From the NCBI GenBank assembly GCA_002027195.1, contig MWJO01000077.1, forward strand, positions 1 through 42,455: a DNA stretch of 42,455 bases, read 5' to 3'. Source of the DNA: Streptomyces sp. GKU 895 (lineage in GTDB: Bacteria; Actinomycetota; Actinomycetes; Streptomycetales; Streptomycetaceae). Positions 17,390 through 25,119 of this stretch are shown piece after piece; the first letter of the stretch is position 1, and every line of letters begins with the position of its first letter. The notes under the pieces were generated by a model, which searched no databases, was not told the DNA's origin, and was given only the letters and a program-made list of their open reading frames with translations. Made by a program: the position numbers and the translations under genes.

Positions 17390-17406
17390 GCCAGGGAGCA
17401 CGTCAA
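17300..17406 (+). ncRNA. Probable omega RNA scaffold at the IS right end
   Basis: In this family the guide RNA scaffold is the 3' end of tnpB plus the right end, and the guide is the next bases outside. The 5' limit here is a guess. The right hairpin is TCCCTGG-ACTTTAGG-CCAGGGA (17376-17397) and the tnpB stop TAG falls in its loop. The guide read-out would begin at 17407: GATCACCGGTCATGGACTGG. Confidence 0.5.
17373..17406 (+). repeat. IS right-end hairpin with GAAT guide and TCAA cleavage site
   Basis: GAAT at 17373-17376, the hairpin with CCCTGG and CCAGGG arms, then TCAA at 17403-17406. Confidence 0.75.
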
Positions 17407-17417
17407 GATCACCGGTC

Positions 17418-18326
17418 ATGGACTGGCTCGAACGGACCGCGCAGCTACGGCAGTGGAGCAGGGGCGGTGCGCGGGCACCGCACAAGCCGCTGCTTCTTCT
17501 CTACGCGTTGGGCCGGTTCCAGGCGGACGCCGACGGCGAGCTGCGCTACAGCGCGGTGGAGGAGGACCTGGCGCGGCTGCTGGCCGAGTACGGGCCGCCG
17601 CACAGGACGTCCCCCGCCTACCCGTTCCACCACCTCGTCAGCGACGGAGTGTGGGAGGTGCGGACCGACCGGGGGCCGGGCAGTCCGGGCAGCGGCGTGC
17701 GGGATCTGCGGGAGACCGGCGCGGCGGGCCGGCTCGCGCCCGGGCTGCGGGCGGCCCTGCGGCGCGAACCGTCGCTGCTCGCCCGTATCGCGCGGGTCCT
17801 GCTCGATCTGCATTTCCCGCCCTCCCTCCACGGCGATGTGTGCGAGGCCGTCGGGCTCGAACTGGAACCGGCGGAGACCGGACGGCCCTCGGACGTACGC
17901 CGGCAGCGCGGTCGGCGGATGCGCGAACTGGTGCTGACCGCGTACGAGTTCCGGTGCGCGTTCTGCGGGTACGACGGCCGGATCGGCGCCGTACCGGTCG
18001 GGCTGGAGGCGGCGCACGTGCGCTGGTGGGCGTTCGACGGTCCGGACGAGGTGGACAACGGGCTGTGCCTGTGCTCGTTGCACCACAAGCTCTTCGACAA
18101 GGGTGTGCTCGGGGTCGGCGACGGCCATCGCATCCTGGTCTCGCAGCGCTTCGTCGGTCACAGTCCCGCGGCCCGGGACCACGTCATCGCGCTCGCGGGC
18201 CGCCCGCTCCTCGGCCCGCAGCCGGGCACCCGTCCGGTCGCGGCCGCCCACCGCGACTGGCACACCAGCCAGGTCTTCCACGGCGCACCTCGCCCCGCGG
18301 TCACCGCTTCCCCTGGCGAAGTGTGA
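17418..18326 (+). CDS. Phosphorothioate-dependent type IV restriction endonuclease (SBD-HNH)
   Basis: 302 residues. The N-terminal 150 residues resemble a sulfur-binding domain: WSRGGARAPHKPLLLLYALG and PHRTSPAYPFHHLVSDGVWEV with the Tyr68-Pro69 pair used by SBD proteins to contact the phosphorothioate. The C-terminal HNH nuclease has a Cys4 zinc site (Cys180, Cys183, Cys217, Cys219) and the catalytic set His200 (GLEAAHVRWW), Asn214 (VDNGLC) and His223 (LHHKLFDKG). The protein is close to the small SBD-HNH restriction enzymes of Streptomyces, which cut DNA modified by Dnd systems. There is no dnd cluster in the window, as expected for such a defence. Start ATG 17418 is only 11 nt from the IS right end and no ribosome site is visible. 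Confidence 0.85.
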   Translation: MDWLERTAQLRQWSRGGARAPHKPLLLLYALGRFQADADGELRYSAVEEDLARLLAEYGPPHRTSPAYPFHHLVSDGVWEVRTDRGPGSPGSGVRDLRETGAAGRLAPGLRAALRREPSLLARIARVLLDLHFPPSLHGDVCEAVGLELEPAETGRPSDVRRQRGRRMRELVLTAYEFRCAFCGYDGRIGAVPVGLEAAHVRWWAFDGPDEVDNGLCLCSLHHKLFDKGVLGVGDGHRILVSQRFVGHSPAARDHVIALAGRPLLGPQPGTRPVAAAHRDWHTSQVFHGAPRPAVTASPGEV

Positions 18327-18329
18327 CCT

Positions 18330-18683
18330 TCATGCCTCCGTGGGCCGCTGATCGTCGTGTTCCTGCGCCTGCGCCCACGTGCTCGCCCATGCGTCGAGCG
18401 GCCGGAGGGCATCACGCAGTGACGTCCCCAGCGGGGTCAGCTCGTAGCCATCGGCCGAGGGCGCGATGATCCCGCTCGACACGAGTTCGCGGAGCCGCTG
18501 GTAGAGGACGCTGGACGACAGTCCTTCGCATCGTGCCAGCAGCGCGCGGGCGCCGAGCGGCCCCTCACGCAGTTCCCAGAGAATGCGCAGCGCCCACCGG
18601 CGGCCGAACAGGTCCAGGGCGGCCATGAGGGGATGGCCGGTCGTCGATCCACGAACCGGTGTTCCTGGGCGCGGTGTCGACAT
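18330..18683 (-). CDS. HxlR family transcriptional regulator
   Basis: 117 residues. Winged helix: LFGRRWALRILWELREGPL, FDELL-like ARALLARCEGLSSSVLYQRLREL, then IIAPSADGYELTPLG. One-domain regulators of this kind respond to electrophiles or redox stress. Start ATG 18683 faces the EthD-like gene across 94 bp that hold two copies of GTTTCG-N5-CGAAAC. Confidence 0.85.
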   Translation of the reverse strand: MSTPRPGTPVRGSTTGHPLMAALDLFGRRWALRILWELREGPLGARALLARCEGLSSSVLYQRLRELVSSGIIAPSADGYELTPLGTSLRDALRPLDAWASTWAQAQEHDDQRPTEA

Positions 18684-18695
18684 GACTCTCCTTGC

Positions 18696-18712
18696 GTTTC
18701 GTTATTCGAAAC
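18696..18712. promoter_or_regulatory. HxlR operator copy 1
   Basis: GTTTCG-TTATT-CGAAAC, perfect 6-bp arms, 17 bp. Placed 13 bp ahead of the hxlR start. Confidence 0.6.
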
Positions 18713-18730
18713 ACTAGCATCCAACCTGGC

Positions 18731-18747
18731 GTTTCGGATTTCGAAAC
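18731..18747. promoter_or_regulatory. HxlR operator copy 2
   Basis: GTTTCG-GATTT-CGAAAC, same arms and spacing as copy 1, centres 35 bp apart and so on nearly the same face of the helix. Confidence 0.6.
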
Positions 18748-18777
18748 GAACGCGACAGTCCTGCGACGGAGGTCGTC

Positions 18778-19107
18778 ATGCACAAGTTGGTGGTCCTGTA
18801 TTCCGAACCCGACGACCCTGACCACTTCCGCGACTACTACGTGACCCACCACATTCCCCTGGTCAAGGATTGGCCCGGCCCGCTGGCGTGGCGCTACAGC
18901 TTCGACGTGGCGGCCGTCTCCCCAGGGTCCGCGACCAAGGGAGAAACGCCCTACTTCGCGATCTTCGAAGCCGACTTCGCCGACGCCGACGCCATGGCCG
19001 CCGCGCGGGCGTCGGCGCACGGTCAGCGCCTGGCCGCCGATTTCGCCCACTACGCCACCGGCGGCGCGGTCGTCGTCCACTACCCGATACAGGACGGCAC
19101 CGGTTGA
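18778..19107 (+). CDS. EthD family protein
   Basis: 109 residues, full length for a ferredoxin-like dimeric alpha/beta barrel protein. MHKLVVLYSEPDDPDHFRDY and YVTHHIPLVKDWPG hold the H-x-P/H-I-P signature of EthD; AIFEADFADADAMAAARAS follows. GGAGG five bases upstream of ATG. EthD proteins accompany ether- or polyketide-degrading pathways; the role here is not known. Probably co-transcribed with the PhzF-like gene and controlled by the HxlR regulator. Confidence 0.85.
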   Translation: MHKLVVLYSEPDDPDHFRDYYVTHHIPLVKDWPGPLAWRYSFDVAAVSPGSATKGETPYFAIFEADFADADAMAAARASAHGQRLAADFAHYATGGAVVVHYPIQDGTG

Positions 19108-19144
19108 GAAAGCCCGGCAAAGGCGGGCCGATGCCCGTGGCCGG

Positions 19145-20001
19145 ATGTCGACGGTGGTCGATGCGTGCGTACGAGGTGACGGCCGCGGCGGCAGCCCCAC
19201 GGCCGTCACCGACGACGCCCGGCGGCGACGGACGCGGACCGGCGTGCCGTCGCTCCCGCGGCCGGCGCTTCGCACGCGGCGTTCCTCGGCCCGCGGCGAA
19301 CGCCGCACGGTGGCCTGCCGGTCCGGTTCTTCACCGCCACCGCCGAACTGTCCGGCTGCGGCCACGGCACCGTGGCCGCGCAGGCCGTCCGGTTGACCCG
19401 CACCACGCTGGACGAGCTGCACGACCGCCAACTCACCGGCGGGCGCACGTTCGACACCACCGCGATCCGCCGCCCCGCCGGCATCGAGGTGTGGTTCGAC
19501 CAGGGCCTCGTCGCGCTGCGTCACCCGGCGCCGGACGAGCGCGCGGCGATCGTCGCCGCGCTCGGGCTCACCGCGGACGATCCGCATCCGACCGACGTGC
19601 CACGGATCGCCACGCCCGGCGCACCCCGCATGCTGGTGCCGGTCCACGACCGGTCGGCGCTGTTCCGGCTCCGTCCCGACCTGGGCACGCTGACAGCGGC
19701 GTGCCGGCGGTACGGGCTCCTCGGCTGTTTCGTGTACGTCCCGCCGTCGGGCGGCCGGCCGGGAGCCGCGCGGATGTTCGCGCCGGCGATCGGCGTCGAC
19801 GAGGACGTCGCCAACGCCAACAGCACCGGCTGCCTGGCCGCCCACCTGCTGGACACGTCAGGAGCGCAGAGGCTCGAGGTCGAGGTGGAACAGGGCGACG
19901 TTCTCGGCCGACCGGCGAGCGTGCTCGCCTCGGCCCGACGCGGACCGACGGGCATCACCACCCGGGTGGGCGGGCTGGCGGTGGTCCGCGCCGGACACTG
20001 A
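19145..20001 (+). CDS. PhzF family isomerase-like protein, frameshifted
   Basis: About 285 residues. The N terminus MSTVVDACVRGDGRGGSPTA (19145 on) has the GGxPxAV motif of PhzF proteins, including the position of the active-site Glu region. The frame then breaks in the C run at about 19213-19218. With one base restored it reads PAATDADRRAVAPAAGASHA, AAFLGPRR, PVRFFTATAELSGCGHGTVA and VDEDVANANSTGCLAAHLL, the second family signature (G-x-x-[NS]-x-G-C). Ends at the TGA at 19999-20001. Family members epimerise or isomerise small acids. 38 nt after the EthD gene. Confidence 0.8.
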
Positions 20002-20022
20002 GGCGACGCCCAGACCTTTTCT

Positions 20023-21924
20023 TCAGCGGAGCGTGCGCTCCAGCCGTTCCGCCACCAGCTTGACGAACCGGGCAGGCTCCTTGGGCTGGCCGCCTTCGGC
20101 GAGGACGGCGAGTCCGTGCAGCAGTTGGGCCGTCTCGGCGAGCTCCGAGCGGTCCTCCTGCTCCGTGTAGGCCTGCCGCAGGCCACGGACGAGCGCGTGA
20201 TCAGGGTTGAGCTCGAGAATCCGCTTGGTGACCGGTACCTCCTGGCCCATCGCCCGGTACATGTTCTCCAGCGCCGGGGTGAGGTCATGGGCATCGGAGA
20301 CGACACACGCCGGTGAGACGGTCAGCCGGGTCGACAGCCGGACGTCCTTGACCTCCTCCCCCAGCTGCTCCTTCATCCACTCCAGCAGGCCGGCATAGCT
20401 CTCGTCCTGCTCCTCACGCGCGCCGTCCTGCTGTTCGCCGCCCTGCACATCGAGGTCGATCTCGCCCTTGGCGACGGACCGCAGCTGCTTGCCCTCGAAC
20501 TCGCCCACGGCGTCGACCCACACCTCGTCGACGGGGTCGGTCAGCAGCAGGACCTCGACGCCCCGGGCCTTGAACACCTCCATGTGCGGGGAGTTCTCGA
20601 TGCTCTGCCGGGACTCGCCGGTCAGGTAGTAGATGTGCTCCTGGCCGTCCTTCATCCGCTCCACGTACTGCTGGAGCGTCGTCGGCTCGTCGCCCTCATG
20701 GGTGCTGGCGAAGGACGCGACTGCGAGAAGGGCGTCGCGGTTGTCCGGGTCGCCGAGCAGCCCCTCCTTCAGCACGGCACCGAACTCACGCCAGAACGTG
20801 GCGTACTTCTCGGGGTCGTTGGCCTTCATCTCCTTGACCGACGACAGGACCTTCTTCGTCAGCCGTCGCTGGATCATCCTGATGTGGCGGTCCTGCTGGA
20901 GGATCTCCCGCGACACGTTGAGCGACAGGTCCTGCGCGTCGACGACACCCTTGACGAAGCGGAGGTACGGCGGCAGCAGCGCCTCGCAGTCGTCCATGAT
21001 CAGCACGCGTCGGACGTAGAGCTGCAGACCGCGCCGGAAGTCCCGGGTGAACAGATCGTGCGGGGCGTGAGCCGGCAGGAACAGCAGCGCCTGGTACTCG
21101 AAGGTGCCCTCGGCCTGGAGCCGGATCGTCTCCAGAGGGTCGCGCCAGTCGTGGCTGACGTGCTTGTACAGCTCGTGGTACTCGTCCGCCGAGACCTCCT
21201 CGCGCGAGCGCGCCCACAGGGCCTTGCGCGAGTTCAGCGTCTCCGGCTCGGCCGACTCCTCGCCGTCGCCGGCCTGCGGGAGGAGACGGATCGGCCAGGT
21301 GATGAAGTCCGAGTACCGCTTGACGATCTCCCTGATCTTCCAGGGGGAGGTGTAGTCGTGCAGCTGGTTCTCGGGGTCGGCGGGCTTGAGGTGGAGCGTC
21401 ACGGACGTGCCCTGCGGCGCCTCCTCGACCTTCTCCAGCGAGTACGTGCCCTCACCACGGGACGACCAGCGGGTGCCGCCGCTCTCGCCGAGGCGCCGGG
21501 TCACCAGGGTCATCTCGTCGGCCACCATGAATCCGGCATAGAACCCGATGCCGAACCGGCCGATCAGCCCCTCCGCGCCGGCCTCGTCCTGGGCCTCCTC
21601 CAGCTCCTTGAGGAGGGCGGCCGTGCCGGAGTTGGCGATGGTGCCGATCAACGTGCCGACCTCGTCGTACGACATCCCGATACCGTTGTCCCGCACGGTG
21701 AGCGTACGGGCCTCCGGGTCCACGTCGATCTCGATGTGCAGGTCGGAGAGGTCCGCGCCGAGGCTGTCGTCGCGCAGCGCGGCCAGGCGCAGCTTGTCGA
21801 GCGCGTCCGAGGCGTTGGAGACGAGCTCCCGCAAGAAGACGTCCTTGTTCGAGTAGACCGAATGGATCATCAGCTGCAACAGCTGACGGGCCTCTACCTG
21901 AAACTCAAACGTTTCGGTGGACAT
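20023..21924 (-). CDS. htpG: Molecular chaperone HtpG (Hsp90)
   Basis: 633 residues from ATG 21924 ([19 protein letters not shown]), with GAGGGG upstream. GHKL ATPase motifs: [47 protein letters not shown]. The middle domain has [35 protein letters not shown] and [18 protein letters not shown]-driven chaperone in the cytoplasm. Complete. Not in an operon; it converges with the PhzF gene over 21 bp. Confidence 0.95.
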
Positions 21925-21998
21925 GGTTCGCGTGCCCCTCACAGGTCCCTGAGTCGCGGAAAACTGGCGACAGTCACTTTAAAACACCACGTCAGGGT

Positions 21999-22012
21999 GT
22001 TTCACGTGAAAC
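21999..22012. promoter_or_regulatory. parS site (ParB-binding centromere)
   Basis: GTTTCACGTGAAAC, a perfect 14-bp palindrome identical to the Streptomyces and Bacillus parS core. It sits between htpG and the DUF4097 gene, 75 bp before the htpG start. In Streptomyces parS sites cluster mostly around oriC, with some outliers. The exact match makes chance unlikely, but ParB binding is not shown. Confidence 0.85.
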
Positions 22013-22029
22013 TGACGCCCAGTCACGCC

Positions 22030-22779
22030 TCAGTCCCGGCGAGCCGTGACATCACCGTTGGTCGTACTCAGCGTCATCAGGCGGTTTCGGTCAGCGTCCG
22101 GAGCGTCGACATCGGTCGCGGTACGCCCGTTGTCGGTGCTCATCGTGACGCGGTAAGCCGGGGCATCGCGGGGAACGGTGACATCGACCGAGCCGTTGAC
22201 GGTCCTCGCGGTCACACCGGAGGGCGCGGCAGCGCACTGCATCACCACGTCGCCGTTGACGGTGCTCGCGTGCAGTCGGCCTGCCTGAAGGGCCGTGGCG
22301 CGCACCGAGCCGTTGCGGGTGACCAGACGCAACGGGGCGTGCTCCCGACCGGAGTGGGTCACCGTCACGTCGCCGTTGACGGTCGTGACGTCCAACGCGG
22401 CGGCGACGTCCACCACGTCGATGCCGGCGTTGCGGGCAGTGACGGTGATCTTCGCGCCGTCGGGAATCTTGACGTACGGCATCCGCGGACAGCTCTGGTC
22501 GTCGCGGTCGGCACAGTCCAGGTCCAGGGTCCAGCGGTCTCCGTGGTGGGACCAGTGCCCGTCGATGCGGTCGTCCACGGTGATGTGATCGCCGTCGGCC
22601 GGGCGCAGCCGCAGTCCGTTGTCCGTGCTGATCAGCACTTCGTCCCCGGACGCGGCCGCGCGCAGTGCGCTGTCGCCCCGGGGGGCGCCGGAGCCGCCGC
22701 CGTCGCAGGCCCCCGCGAACGGCAGCGCCAGCAGCAGTAACGTCGTAGGCATGAGGTGCCGTCGGGACATCAGCTTCAT
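22030..22779 (-). CDS. DUF4097 family lipoprotein
   Basis: 249 residues. The N-terminal stretch HLMPTTLLLLALPFAGACDG has a lipobox-like LPFAGAC, so it is probably lipid-anchored at the cell surface. The body is a DUF4097-type beta helix of repeated strands: VSTVNGDV-type turns recur as TTVNGDVTV, TRNGSVRATA, STVNGDVVM, TVNGSVDVTV and STTNGDVTAR at 20-25 residue intervals. Such proteins are adhesin-like or have unknown function. Start at 22779 or 22770 cannot be decided; the GAGG is too close to the first. Codon use is normal. Confidence 0.8.
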   Translation of the reverse strand: MKLMSRRHLMPTTLLLLALPFAGACDGGGSGAPRGDSALRAAASGDEVLISTDNGLRLRPADGDHITVDDRIDGHWSHHGDRWTLDLDCADRDDQSCPRMPYVKIPDGAKITVTARNAGIDVVDVAAALDVTTVNGDVTVTHSGREHAPLRLVTRNGSVRATALQAGRLHASTVNGDVVMQCAAAPSGVTARTVNGSVDVTVPRDAPAYRVTMSTDNGRTATDVDAPDADRNRLMTLSTTNGDVTARRD

Positions 22780-22894
22780 GCCTCAACGGTTTCCCCGCAT
22801 CGACGCGGCCATGGCGGTGGGTGCGGCGGCTGTCGGGACAACCGGTCAGGATCGGAGAAGCCCCAGGACCCATGCCGGTTCTAGCGTGATGGTC

Positions 22895-23548
22895 ATGGCA
22901 ACCAAGACTTCCACCGCAGCCGGCATCTCTCTCACGTCCGTCACCCTGGAGGTGACCGACCTGGCCGCCGCCCGCGCCTTCTACCGCGCGTTCGGCGTGG
23001 ACGAATACGTACGCCTCCAAGCCTCCCAGGCCCCGTCCACCGGGTTCCGCGGCTTCACGGTCGCGCTCACCGTCTCCCAGCCGGCCACCGTCGACGGCTT
23101 CGTCGAGGCCGCCGTGGAGGCGGGCGCCGTCGTGCTGAAGCCCGCCTCGAAGTCGTTCTGGGGCTATGGCGGTGTCGTCCAGGCGCCGGACGGCACGATC
23201 TGGAAGATCGCGACCTCGGCGAAGAAGAACACCGGCCCCGACACCCGCACGGTCGACGAGGTGGTCCTCCTCCTCGGTGTCGAGGACGTGAAGGCCACCA
23301 AGCAGTGCTACGTCGGTCAGGGCCTGAGCGTGGCCAAGAGCTTCGGCGGCAAGTACGTCGAGTTCGCCTCCACCCGAAACAGCCCCGTGAAGCTGGCGCT
23401 GTACAAGCGCGCGGCCCTCGCCAAGGACCTCGGTGTCCCGGCCGACGGCACCGGCTCCCATCGCGTCGTCCTCGGTGGCACCGCCGACGGCTTCACCGAC
23501 GCGGACGGCTTCGTGTGGGAGGCCGCACCGGCGGGCGCCAAGCCGTAA
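22895..23548 (+). CDS. Glyoxalase/VOC superfamily protein
   Basis: 217 residues from ATG 22895 (MATKTSTAAGISLTSVTLEV). Two vicinal-oxygen-chelate modules: TSVTLEVTDLAAARAFYRAF and, after residue 120, EVVLLLGVEDVKATKQCYVG. APDGTIWKI matches the usual metal-ligand region. The metal-binding residues are not obviously all present, so it may be a resistance or substrate-binding member. TAGCGT at 22882-22887 suggests a leaderless or very short leader transcript, but no matching -35 was seen. Reading starts at 22895 or 22889. Confidence 0.75.
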   Translation: MATKTSTAAGISLTSVTLEVTDLAAARAFYRAFGVDEYVRLQASQAPSTGFRGFTVALTVSQPATVDGFVEAAVEAGAVVLKPASKSFWGYGGVVQAPDGTIWKIATSAKKNTGPDTRTVDEVVLLLGVEDVKATKQCYVGQGLSVAKSFGGKYVEFASTRNSPVKLALYKRAALAKDLGVPADGTGSHRVVLGGTADGFTDADGFVWEAAPAGAKP

Positions 23549-23605
23549 GCGGGTCCGTCAGCGCAACCTCCCGTCGGTTCGTCTGTCTGACTTCCCGGGG
23601 TGTTC

Positions 23606-25119
23606 ATGACGACGGACCATCAAGTCGCCTTCTTCCTGAGGGAATTGGAGACGGGCGACACCTGGCGACGGGCGGCAGCGGCGAAGGGGCTCGGGAAACT
23701 CGGTGGCAGCGAGCACGCCGCGGTGCTGATGCGGGCGGCCGCCGACCCCGCGCCCGAGGTGCGGGAAGGCGCGGCGGTGGGCCTGGGCAGGCTGGGGGCC
23801 GCGCAGCTGGGGCCAAGGTCTTGCCCGGCCTGATGGCCGACGACGATCCGTGGGTGCGCAGGCAGGCCTCGCTGGCGTCTCTTCGGCTCGGGCTGCGCGG
23901 TCGTGAGGTCGTGGACGCCTATGCGCGGCTGCTCGGCGATCCGGACCATCACCTGCGGATCAACGCCCTGGAGGGGTTGCTGGAGTTGGGTGTGCCCGGA
24001 GATGTTCCCGCGCTGCTGCGGCTGATGGGTGATCCTCACTACGGAATCTGGGGTCGGGCCCGGGCCATGGTCTCCTTGTTCAAGGACGACCCGGAGGTCG
24101 AGGCGGAGTTGGTGCGTACGGCCCGGTGGGGCGCGGACGCCGCCCGTGTGCCCGCCCTGTGGATGCTGCCGGACCGGCACGTCGACCGGCTGCTGCCCTC
24201 GTTGGTGAAGGATCTGGCAGGCGGCCCCTCGTCCGAGGTGCGCTGTGCTGTGGCTTTCCGGCTGGCGAGCAGGGACCGCCCGCAGGCGCAGGACGCGGTT
24301 TTCAATGCCCTGGCAGCGGAACGGGACCCGCAGGTGGCGGCACAGCTGCTGTTTCGGCTCGGCCGATCCGGCGACGAACGGCTGCTGGAGCCGGCCTCGC
24401 GCTGGCTGGGCGACGAGCGGGCGGGGCCGGCGGCCGCCGCTGCTCTGGGATCCGTCCGTGGCAAAGCCGCCACGAGGCTCTTGCGCGCTGTTCTCACGGA
24501 CCCGGCAACGCCCGCCCCCACCCTCGCGGCGGCAGCGACGGCATACGGCGAGCTGGGCAGTTGGGATGCCGTGTGGCTGCTGCTCCCCTTGCTGGACCAC
24601 GCCGCGCCCAAGGTGTACGAAGGTGCGCTGCGCGGCCTCGACACCCTGGCGGACACCGGATTCCGGCCGTGGGAGCGCGCGGCGGTCGCCCGGGCGCTGG
24701 TGCCCCGTCTCGACACCCGTCCCATCCTGGTCGGGGTGGCGGAGAGAGTCCTGACGGGCCTGGCGGAAGCCCTGCCCGGCCTGCGGCAGCTGGTGGACCG
24801 TACCGCCTCCCCATTGGTCCGAGCCGCCGCACTCTCCCTCCTGGACCCGCACCTCGCGACGGATGCCCACACCGTGGACGATCTTCCGCTCTTCGTGCGG
24901 CACTTGGACGACGCGGATGGGTGGGTGCGCCGGACCGCCGCCCGAGGCATCGCCCACTGGGTGAAGGAGACGCACACGATCCCTCCGGGAGCGGAGCGGC
25001 TGCGCGACCTGCTCACGGCCCTGGAACCGGACCCCGCCGGTTTCGTGCGCGAGGCGGCGGCCGAGGCGCTGCGGGCCCTGGACGACTGCCAGAACAAGGC
25101 CGGCTCAACGCCGAGTTAG
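23606..25119 (+). CDS. HEAT-repeat protein, frameshifted near residue 70
   Basis: About 504 residues. The first 70 residues read from ATG 23606 (MTTDHQVAFFLRELETGDTW) and show a HEAT unit (RRAAAAKGLGKLGGSEHAAV). The frame is lost after RLGAAQLG; the GGGG run at about 23810-23813 is one base short. Restored, AKVLPGLMADDDPWVRRQAS continues through a long array of helical repeats (PWVRRQASLASLRLGLRG, HHLRINALEGLLELG, SSEVRCAVAFRLASRD, PLVRAAALSLLDPH, GWVRRTAARGIAHW) to the stop at 25119. HEAT scaffolds bind proteins or act as phycobilin-lyase-like partners; the role here is unknown. Last 15 bases overlap the end of the convergent acyltransferase gene. Confidence 0.8.

Larger units (their letters stand above)
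15629..17406 (+). mobile_element. Complete IS200/IS605 family element (tnpA and tnpB divergent)
   Basis: The left end is next to TTAC at 15625-15628 and the right end finishes in TCAA at 17403-17406. These are the cleavage sequences known from IS608. Each end has a hairpin with its 5' guide tetranucleotide: AAAG (15643-15646) before the left hairpin and GAAT (17373-17376) before the right one, again as in IS608. As expected for this family there are no terminal inverted repeats and no target duplication. Length 1778 bp. tnpB stop lies inside the right hairpin. Insertion is 68 bp past the AraC stop and 11 bp before the HNH gene. Confidence 0.88.

Noticed and set aside
21999..22012. The GTTTCACGTGAAAC palindrome as an HxlR- or heat-shock operator
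   Set aside because: It is an exact parS match; the HxlR repeat has different spacing, and HrcA/HspR sites look different.
20584..22740. 718-residue open frame antisense to htpG
   Set aside because: Its sequence is the reverse of coding DNA; htpG on the minus strand has full family similarity.
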